From Aristolochia californica (Eukaryota > Streptophyta > Magnoliopsida > Piperales > Aristolochiaceae): a stretch of 64,000 bases of DNA. Below are positions 55,632-64,000 of the stretch, in pieces; the first letter of the stretch is position 1, and the number at the start of each line of letters is the position of its first letter. Where the stretch lies: contig JARWKL010000007.1 of NCBI GenBank assembly GCA_029961685.1, positions 13,029,013 to 13,093,012 on the forward strand. Reading direction: 5' to 3'. Under the pieces are notes generated by a model, which did no database searches, had not been told where the DNA came from, and was given only the letters and a program-made list of their open reading frames with translations. A program made the translations under genes and the position numbers.

Positions 55632-55651
55632 ACCAAATCTTCAGGGGGATA
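55632..55651 (-). other. 20-bp PBS-flank fragment between two junctions
   Basis: ACCAAATCTTCAGG onward is the DNA adjoining the tRNA end at the primer-binding site, the same edge used at 52924. It is bounded by six bases of uncertain origin on the left and by GGATA microhomology (55647-55651) with the polyprotein on the right. Confidence 0.8.
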
Positions 55652-57953
55652 TTCCTATCATGGAAAGACTGACTATACTATATATGGATTCGGAATCAGA
55701 CATGTATTCATCTACTTCTATGAGGTCTTGTTGTACATTTTCTACTAATGTTGATCTTCTAGAGTTAATATTTTGTCGTTTAGGACAGGTATTAGCAAGA
55801 TGTTCATTCTGACCACAAATATAACAAGCTAATTTATTTTTATATGTTCTTTTAGGATTAAAGCGCCGAACATGTCTGTCTCTATTTAAATAGGGTTTCC
55901 TACTTTTAGATCTTCTAATAAAATACTGTTTTCTAAATTTATTTGGTTTTCTAGGATTAGGTTTCTCTTTAAGGCCATAAGCTTGGGCTGTATAAATTTG
56001 TTTACAGAATCCGAAATCATCTCCTTTAAGTTGTCTTTGGATCTGAATATCAGTACATTTTTCTTGTAGGACTTGCATAATAAATTTAGTTCTTTGACCA
56101 ATAGAAAAAACACTATTAGGATGAGGTTCTTCTATTTTCTGCCATTTATCATAAATTTCCTTTCCTAGAGCTCCTGGTAATTTTCTAAAAAGTTTGATAC
56201 CTAAATCTTTATTAAAAGCATTTCCTGAAATACATGTATAATAAAAATAGTCTTGTAAGAATTTTTTGACATATTTGTAATTGTAAAGGCTTAACTGTTC
56301 TAAATGTATTACAGCATCTCTTTGGAGAGTTATGGAACCTAAATTAGGGTCTTCTCCAGTAACTAACTGAAATATTTTGTTAACAAAATTATAAGGATTT
56401 GATCCTAAGGTCATTAACTGTCCAAATTCAGTTGGGTTATATCTTTTGTAACTTTCTCAAAGAGCTTTAGTACTTTCTCCTAGGAAGGTTTCTAAATATC
56501 TATACATTTCTTCTACATCTTGAGACTGGAAATGTTGGATATAGTCTGAGACTACCTGGTTTTTCCAAAGATCTAGCACAGTAGTCCATTCTTGCGGGTC
56601 ATGAGCAGATAGGTTAAGGATTTTTCCTTTTCCTTTGTCTTGGAAAGTAATGGGTCTTTCTACATCTTTTCTCTTACCTCTAGGATGTACTGGTTTTTCT
56701 AAAGTTATGGATTCCGTATATGGTATTCTTGGCATATTTCCTGAATGAAAGACTTCTCTTGGAGGAGGTGTAGTATAGGTTGTGTAATTAAGAGGATTAT
56801 TAACGGAAGAACTTTCTGCTTCCATAAAGTCTTTGATACTGGTTAAGTCTATGTCTGAAGGAGCTAAGGGCATAGTACCAATTCTGATATTTAAGTCTTG
56901 GTCGTAATATAAATATTCTTCCTCTTTTATTCTTTTATTTTTTATAAGATCTTCTTCTAAATGTAAGAGCTCTCTTTCAGAAAGATGTAATTCTAATTCC
57001 TTTGGATAAATAATTTCATCTAATTGTTTTTCATCTAACTCTAGATTAACTAGATCATAATTTTCACTAGAGATTGATTCAGTCTCTTCGGTATTTCTTT
57101 GTTCATAACTGTTGAATCTAATATTTACATTGCCTTTTGTATCTGTATACATCAAACTTTCTTCTGGACTAATAATTTTTTCTTCTCTAAATTTTAGATT
57201 CCAGTCTAGTCCAGCTAATTCTTCGGGAGCAAATTTTATAGGTTTTAGAAGCTTAATACCTTTATTACCAATCAAATTTACTACATCATCAATTTTTATT
57301 TTAAACTTGGTTGTGCTAGAACTAGTACATCTTCCTAAAAAGCCAATACACAACAAAAGATTATTTCCTACGAAAGAATCATATCCTTTAGTTTGAATTC
57401 CTACTTTTATATATTTTCTAAAGTCATGTAATCCTAGAAGGAAATCTGGGGAACAGTAAAAGATGCCTCCGTTTTGGTTCATATCAATTTCTGTAATTCC
57501 TAACATAGCCTTTTTGGGGTCTGCCCATCTATCATCATATATGCTAAGCAAGGTTTTTGTTCCTAAATGTTTTCTTCCTAATCCTTTAACTCCAATGACA
57601 ATGAGACCTAAATGGATTAAAGAATACATCTTTTTTATTTCTCTAAAAGCTTGTTCTGCTATTAAATTTACATTTACTGAATCTTGTCCTATGCAACTAA
57701 TCTGAATTTCTCTATAATGTCTAAACAATCCTGTATGGAAATTAAGAGGCCCTGTTCTGTAAAGTTGTCTAGGATTTAAAAGATTCAATTGATTATTACT
57801 AAAGATAGTTAGATCTTGATCTACGTCTATTATATCATCTAATTGAATATCTTGTTGGGACGAATTACTTTTTCCCGTAAGTTTGTCTATAAGATTTAAA
57901 TTTCTAAAGGAATTTGTCATTTCTTCTGAGGTACTTCGCCTAAAAATAGCCAT
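55647..57953 (-). pseudogene. Polyprotein N-terminal part with nonsense codon (lineage B)
   Basis: Residues 1 to about 768. Trp499 (TGG) is changed to TGA at 56457-56459, within the coat domain. The rest is open on both sides (1-498 and 500-768), including the CCHC finger. It ends at the acidic-patch breakpoint. Confidence 0.95.
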
Positions 57954-58345
57954 GGTTTTTTGCTAGTACTGGGTCTACTTTGGTCAATTTTTATATTTCT
58001 TAATTTTTGTGTAATAGATTCTATTTCTTTATCTAAGTTTTGGGTTCCTTTACTTGTTTTTATATAATCTATATTCTCTGCTAAGTTTCCGACCTTGTTC
58101 TTTAAATTTTTTATTTCTTCTTGAATTTTAGCTAGAGAATATTCTAAGTCTGTAAGTTTTAACTGTAAGGATATTCCTAAACTTATCAGTAGGTCTGTTA
58201 TACTATTTAGTTGAGAGTTCTGACCGTGTAAACTGTGTTCTTCACTATTGAAATGACACTTTAATGAACTAGATCCTATAAACTTAGGTTCTGTCTTTGC
58301 TGCTATTCTTAAATCAAGATATTCGATTTTCCTAAAAGGTTCCAG
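57917..58345 (-). CDS. Coiled-coil VAP-like ORF, minus strand (lineage B)
   Basis: Open from CTG (58345) to stop, same as 42069-42497. Confidence 0.74.
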   Translation of the reverse strand: MEPFRKIEYLDLRIAAKTEPKFIGSSSLKCHFNSEEHSLHGQNSQLNSITDLLISLGISLQLKLTDLEYSLAKIQEEIKNLKNKVGNLAENIDYIKTSKGTQNLDKEIESITQKLRNIKIDQSRPSTSKKPWLFLGEVPQKK

Positions 58346-58350
58346 GGTGT

Positions 58351-58365
58351 CTGGCTCTGATACCA
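58351..58365 (-). promoter_or_regulatory. tRNA-iMet primer-binding site, minus strand (lineage B)
   Basis: 15-nt match in uninterrupted viral context. Confidence 0.92.
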
Positions 58366-58408
58366 AATCTTCAGGGGGATACTCTTTTTTACCTGGAGTA
58401 TTCAGGTC

Positions 58409-58600
58409 CTAATCAGGATTATTTAATTCTGGGGAAATTACTCTTCTTATTATTTGTCTTCTAGGTTGTCTGGGAATTATAATAGGTCTCGGAGTTTCAA
58501 ATACTCTAATATAATTATTTAGAGATAAAACAAAACAAATAAAACTAAAAAGCGCAAAATTACTAAAGATTATTACTAATGCAATATTAACAAAGAGCAT
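58409..58600 (-). CDS. 63-codon hydrophobic ORF, minus strand (lineage B)
   Basis: Intact and in natural order between leader and primer-binding site. Confidence 0.6.
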   Translation of the reverse strand: MLFVNIALVIIFSNFALFSFICFVLSLNNYIRVFETPRPIIIPRQPRRQIIRRVISPELNNPD

Positions 58601-59591
58601 ATATTTTTTCTAAACACTTAATTATAATAGCACTAAATAAGAAAAAGTCAGATTCTAATAATTCTTCCAAACACTGAGGAATCCAAACAAAATATTCAAA
58701 AAGTCTTATACTAAGAATAAGTAAAAACCAAATAACGGAAAAGATACCTATTATGTAAAAATAAAGGCGTATTCTTGTAAAGTCTTATAAAACAAAGCTA
58801 AGTATATATATGCAGTAGGTAAATATCGAAGAACAAGTCTAGCAACCTGGTGAAGAAAGAAGAAGACAAGCCAAATGAACATAAAGAAAGGGTACGGCGG
58901 CGTTGTAGCCTCCGGGAGCGACGCTTGGTCCCTTCAGACAGAGGCCTGTTGGGAGCAGAGGCGGCTGTCAGGGTAGAACCCTCACCCAGCGGTATTCCAG
59001 CCTAATATACCCAATCTGTGACTACTTAGTTTAACAGACAATGAAAGCAGTAAGGATGAGAGCAAGAACTACAATACCAAGAGTGATAAACAGAATAATC
59101 ATGAACAACCAAACAAGGAAACGATGAAAACCAAACAAAGAAACGATGTAAGCAAACTTCCTGAGGGGTCTCCTGACTTTTTTCTCCTGTTAGACTTCCG
59201 AACTGGTCTCACCACTTAGGACTAACAGAGGTGTGTGCTTTCCTAGCAAAAGCTTTGGGCACGGGCTCCATCAACATTCCACACATACAATAAGCCCTTG
59301 GTCTCAGAAGACATAAACGGGCAATAAGTGGAACTAAGGACCGTGAACCCTCAAAGGATTACACAATGCTATTACTGTTAGCCGAAGATGAACTTGAAGT
59401 TAGCCAGAAGTCATACAGGGAAAAGACCAGGAGAAACCCGGAGGAAGGTCCCGAAAAGAACTTAAGAAATAGAGTCGGAAGAAGATAGGAAACTTACAAG
59501 GATTTGTGCGAGAGAATTAGAGGGCAAGAGGAGAAGACATGGAACTCATCGTAAGCAGCAAAGGGTATGAGCAAACAACTTCTTCACATAT
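58601..59591 (-). promoter_or_regulatory. Leader, minus strand (lineage B)
   Basis: Complete, with uORF at 59517-59549 and the predicted splice signals. Promoter, leader and ORFs are collinear here. Confidence 0.72.
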
Positions 59592-60039
59592 ATCTTAAAG
59601 GTTTACAAGAGGAGTATTTATAGCTAAACTTGGCCGACAGTTAGACCAAAGGAATCACCCGGGTGCTCATTGGGCCCCATCGACAGTGAGTTGTCCTTTT
59701 GGCTTTACAGGTGTGCGGCCTAGACTTTTGGTTACTAACCAAAAGACATAAAGTAAAGTGACATAAAGTAAAGAGTACACATATGACACAAAGTAAAGGT
59801 GACATAAAGTAAAGGGCAGCTGTACATGATAAGGCTTATTTTGTCTTCCAACGGATAAGTCTTGCTAAGGATAAGATTTGCCAGATCTTCTTTTTGGATA
59901 AAGCTTGATGTTGTCAGAAAGTCTTGTCTTTTATAATAATTCTTCTGATGAGAAAGTCTTGTCTTTTATAATAATTCTTCTGATGATAAACCTTGCTAAG
60001 GATGCTGTCTTGTCATCTTGTCCTTTTGTAATAATTCTT
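59592..60039 (-). promoter_or_regulatory. 3' region and promoter, minus strand (lineage B)
   Basis: Carries the lineage B features: 35-bp duplication, four 15-mers, extended palindrome and TATAAATA. Directs transcription leftward through the disabled genome at 55647-58600. Confidence 0.77.
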
Positions 60040-61086
60040 CTACTTGCCTTCTGATGTAAGAAGATTATGGATAGCCTCTGAGTCGTATTCACAATCTTCT
60101 TCTTCTTGAGAATAGCACTGTAAAGTCTGGGTCCCAGTGGAATCAGTCTTACTGGAAGTGTCTGAGGAGCTTCTGAGACCATATCCTTGTTCTTTCAGAT
60201 ACTGAGTAAAATAATCGTCCATCATTTTCTTTATTTCTTCTTTCTCTACCAAAGTTTTTGTCTGTTGGTCTTTTCTTTCTTCTTCTTTTTCTTTTTCTTT
60301 TGGCATTTTTGGCAAATGCCCAGCCATCAACGGACTTGATATGTCTTTACCGGTGGCCGTTTGCACCGGACTAGCTAGTGAATACCCTTCACTAGTAGGG
60401 GGCTGAGTTGAGAACATACCTGTAGCTTTTGCCTTCCACATTCTGTTTTCTCTTTCTAAGGTTTCAATATATTCTTTCTGAAAATCATTTTTCTCTTCTA
60501 AGAGTCTTCTTTTTTCATTGAGTCTTTGGATAGTCTTGGTAAGTGTCTCGCAATGATCACAAAAAATGATCTTTTTAGTGTCTTTTGCTACACTGTAAGT
60601 AACTTGATCTTCTCTAATGTGTCTGAGAGAGGGAGCAATATAATAATTTGTGCCAATAGTCAACTTTGCTGCCTCGAGTGCTTCTTGGAGATTGGTAAAG
60701 CCTTTATAAACAGGTTTTGGGAAATTCTGAATACTAGAGACAACTTCAGTCCAGGAATGAAAGACTCCTGGAGTGTGACCTTGAAAGACAACGTAAAAAT
60801 TAAACCCTTTTTTCTTTTGAGTAAAATATTCTGAGAGACCATTGAGACAAGCAAGGAAATACTTTTGGTCTTTGGGATTTCTTTGGTAAGCTAACCACAA
60901 ATTATCTAGGAGACATTGTTCTTCTTTAGTAACGGTAACTGATGGCAAAGTCTTGAAAGTAATATTTGATTTAGGAAAAACTACTAATTTCTGGTTACCA
61001 AAACTTAAAAATTCTTGGCCATAATTATTATATCTAGAAGAAGAAGAAGACGAGGAAGGTGGCCGAGTATGAGCAGAAAAATCCAT
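60040..61086 (-). CDS. ORF VI-type protein, intact, minus strand (lineage B)
   Basis: 348 residues, same as 47456-48502. Confidence 0.9.
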   Translation of the reverse strand: MDFSAHTRPPSSSSSSSRYNNYGQEFLSFGNQKLVVFPKSNITFKTLPSVTVTKEEQCLLDNLWLAYQRNPKDQKYFLACLNGLSEYFTQKKKGFNFYVVFQGHTPGVFHSWTEVVSSIQNFPKPVYKGFTNLQEALEAAKLTIGTNYYIAPSLRHIREDQVTYSVAKDTKKIIFCDHCETLTKTIQRLNEKRRLLEEKNDFQKEYIETLERENRMWKAKATGMFSTQPPTSEGYSLASPVQTATGKDISSPLMAGHLPKMPKEKEKEEERKDQQTKTLVEKEEIKKMMDDYFTQYLKEQGYGLRSSSDTSSKTDSTGTQTLQCYSQEEEDCEYDSEAIHNLLTSEGK

Positions 61087-61089
61087 CTG

Positions 61090-63755
61090 TCAAGAAATAA
61101 ATTTTTGGTCAAAAAATCTTCTGCTTAAAGAATCTGCAAGACTATTATTTTTTCCTTTAATATGTTCAAAAATTACTTTGTAACCATTACCAGTAATAAT
61201 ATCAACTAAGTTTAACCACCGTCTCCGGCTAATTTTATTTTCTTTACTTTTCTGAAAATATTTTACTATTGCTTCACAGTCTGTTCTTAAAGTGAATTCT
61301 GGTTTATTAATGATAAACAATCTAAAGGATTCTAATGAGTAAATGACTGCTAAAATTTCGGAATCAATACTACTCATATTTCCCTTTTCTTTAAACTTTC
61401 CACTAGCATAACTACAAATATGTTCTTCATCTTTACTACTGTATTGGTGGGGTTTGGCAATCAAAACTCCTCCCCATCCTAAGTTGCTGCCATCTGTTTC
61501 GATTATAAGATAATCTGAATCTAAAGGCATTTGTAATTTAGGCAAAGTTTTTACTTTTTCTTTAACTTTTTTGACCAAATTCTTATCTTCTTGGTTAAAG
61601 AATTTTTGTCCTGTGGGAGAGGTTTTATTATATAGGGGTCCTATTAGTTTACCTATATCTTTAAGAAAAGGTCTGGCATAATTTATTAATCCTAAAAATT
61701 TTTGTAATTGTTTGGTATCTGACAGGTCATCAGGCATTTCTAAAATTTTCTTTGAAATATGATCCTGTAATTCAATCTGGCCTTGTCCAATGTTTACTCC
61801 TAAAAACTTGATATATTCTTTAAATAATTCAATTTTTGTTTTACTAATTATAATGCCTTCCTGCATAAAAGTGGCTAAGACTAGTTGTAAATGTCCTATA
61901 TGGTCTTCGATTGATTTACTAAAAACTAAGATATCATCTATATATACTAAGACAAAATTATCATATTTTCTAAATATATTGTCCATTTTTCTCTGGAAAA
62001 TGGCTGGGGCATTCTTTAAACCAAAAGGCATTACTAACCACTCAAAATGTCCTTCTGGGCAGGTAAAGGCTGTCCATTCTATACTATCTGGGTGCATTTT
62101 GATTTGCCAGAAACCTGATTTACAGTCAAATTTGCTAAAAATCTTTTTGTCTTGAATTTTATTAATTAATTGGGTCTTATCTGGGATATTATAACTATCA
62201 GTTACAGTATTGTCATTTAGTCTTTTATAATTAATTACCATTCTAGATTTTCCTCTTTTTAGTTCACTATGTTTTCGAACAATAAAAGCAGCTGATCTAT
62301 GGGGACTGATAGATTTTCTAATGATGCCTAATTTTAATAATTCATTTATATGCATTTTAAAATCTTCTTTATCTAAGTTCGTTGCTTCTATGTTTGCTGT
62401 TTTTACTATGTAACTTGGGTTTAGGAGTTCTAGTCTACACTGAATATGATTATTTTCCCAATATTTCAAAGGATTGTCTCCAAAATATTCTAATTGGTCA
62501 AGTTTATCTATAATTTGCTGTAATTGGTGTTTATCTTTGTGATTAATATTTACAATTTCTAAGTATAGTTTTTCTGTATCTAAGAAAGTATAGTCTAATT
62601 CTATCATTCTTTCAATCCAATCTTCAAAGTCTTCTGTTTCTTCCATGGCTTCTTCCAAGTATTCCGGGGAACTGGGAACTGAGATTATTCTAGCATCTGA
62701 GGTTTCTGTTAGAGTTGAGGTATCTCCTAATGTGACAGGAACATCAACGATATCTTCGTAACATAAAAGTTTATTGTCTAATTTTTCTAAAGTGGTTTCG
62801 ACATGTTGGGCTAAGGCTTCTAAGGTGGCTGGTGGAGTTGTTTGTTTACAACTACCTAAAATAGGGCATTGACATGTTGCAGCCGATTTGGATTTGGAGG
62901 TTGATGCTACTGTGGGGCCACCACGCTCCGCTGAAAGGGTAGGAGAATAAGAGGTTTGGACAGGAACGATACTAGAATTCTTATGGAAGTGAAGGTAATC
63001 ACGAGAAATAGTGAGGGAACCATTATTATGAAGGATAAAATTAAGACCTAAAATAAAGTCTACTTTAAGTTTAAGGTCTCGAACCCACGTGAGGGGTAAT
63101 GGATAAGAAGCAGAGAAGGTAGAACAGTTAGTAAAGAACTGAATCTGACCATTATCTACATATTGAGTATAAGGGTTGTAAGTACCATCTACCTGTTGGC
63201 TCATAACAGTTTTGGAAGTATGTTTGATATATTGGCGAGGAACAAGACGTCTATGGATGATACACTTTGTGCATCCAGAATCTACCAAAGCATCGAGGAC
63301 GATAGAGTGCTTGTCTGGAAAGGTAAGCTTAGCTCGGACAAGAATGCTGGAAAAAGATTTGTCTTGATTACAGACAAAAGAAACATCAGGGGTAGGAGAT
63401 GGGGTGACCGTAATCCCATCATAGGAGTCTTGTTCTAAGGCGTCTAATCTATGCTTTAATAAAGTGATTTCATCTTCACAGTTACTGATTTTTCTAGAGA
63501 GAATTTCTATCTTAGTGGAGGATATCTTGTCAGACTGGGTAGTGGAGGTAGGTTGGATACCTAATTGACTAAGACAGGATAAACAGGCTTCAATAAAGCA
63601 CAAAGAGCATTTGGCACGCTGCTTCTTGCTAGGATACCATTTACACTGAAAGCAGGGATTACTATCTAAACCAGTAAACCATAACCAATTATGAGAACAG
63701 TCTTGAGAAACATCCATGAGATCGGTTTGATATTCTTCATCTAAGATAAGGTCTG
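61090..63755 (-). pseudogene. Polyprotein C-terminal part (lineage B)
   Basis: About residues 777-1663: second Cys-rich finger, protease, RT and RNase H all open. The N-terminal part was lost at the microsatellite junction (TCTG shared, 63752-63755). Together with 55647-57953 the unit is a genome opened at the acidic patch with only about 25 bp missing. Gly1491, mutated in the plus-strand copy, is normal here. Confidence 0.94.
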
Positions 63756-63903
63756 TTTCTCTTTCTCTATCTTTCTATCCATCTATCTATCTATCTATCT
63801 ATCTATCTCTCTCTCTCTCTTAGATAGATAGATAGATGGATGGAAAGATAGATAGATAGAGAGAGAGAGAAAGAGAGAGAGAGAGATAGATGGATAGAAA
63901 GAA

Positions 63904-63936
<33 letters not shown>

Positions 63937-64000
63937 TGGATAGAAAGATAGAGAGAGAGAGAGATGGATAGAAAGATAGAGAGAGAGAGATGGATAGAAA
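63756..64000. repeat. Microsatellite flanking cluster B
   Basis: Same higher-order unit (GTTTCTCTTTCTCTATC, TATC run, polarity switch, GGATGGAAAGATAG) as before 4830 and after 35288. Continues past the window edge. Confidence 0.96.

Noticed and set aside
4831..63755. All rearrangements as assembly artefacts
   Set aside because: Private substitutions distinguish the copies, most joints have specific microhomology or replication-end positions, and strain separation by cluster is clean. A 100-N gap and long identical arms still mean copy number and order need spanning reads.

Overview
The window is plant nuclear DNA built almost entirely from two things: rearranged copies of an endogenous pararetrovirus (family Caulimoviridae) and long CT/GA plus TATC/GATA microsatellite tracts. 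No ordinary host gene is visible. The plant assignment rests on the virus family, on a primer-binding site complementary to plant initiator tRNA-Met, and on the absence of integrase and LTRs. The host species cannot be read from the sequence.

Layout: (1) 1-4830, microsatellites holding a three-copy AT-rich island, a diverged viral leader fragment (lineage C) and a 100-base assembly gap. (2) 4831-35287, cluster A, made only of one viral strain with an 8,117-bp unit. It contains a palindrome of 3' fragments, an inverted leader pair, a complete plus-strand genome (10630-18857), then a minus-strand tandem of about 1.5 genomes (18858-31251) with a second complete genome, then a plus-strand copy that runs into microsatellite. 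(3) 35288-37607, microsatellite. (4) 37608-63755, cluster B, made only of a sister strain with an 8,128-bp unit. It has one near-complete copy on each strand, both disabled, plus fragments. (5) 63756-64000, microsatellite.

The viral genome, read from the intact copy at 10630-18857, runs as follows. A 63-codon hydrophobic ORF is followed by the tRNA-Met primer-binding site. Next comes a coiled-coil ORF with no AUG codon (virion-associated-protein-like). Then comes a 1,663-residue polyprotein (movement protein, coat protein, CCHC finger, second Cys-rich finger, aspartic protease, reverse transcriptase, RNase H). Last is a 346-residue protein with the caulimovirus ORF VI (viroplasmin/transactivator) domain. 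After it lie a promoter with five tandem 15-mers and a TATA box, and a leader of about 1.1 kb. The leader carries a short 5' uORF, a plausible 651-nt intron and several small hydrophobic ORFs. Size and order resemble tungroviruses, and the second zinc finger matches the badnavirus/tungrovirus pattern exactly. The separate ORF VI-type protein is not typical of badnaviruses, so this looks like a distinct lineage.

How the parts should work together (inference): the pregenomic RNA starts about 30 nt after the TATA box and is probably spliced in the leader. Ribosomes then meet one weak AUG (63-codon ORF), an AUG-free ORF begun at a non-AUG codon, and the strong polyprotein AUG, which suggests leaky scanning. 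Many junctions between fragments fall at the primer-binding site or at the predicted cap site, and two segments span exactly from one to the other. That is the structure expected of minus-strand strong-stop DNA captured in the plant genome.
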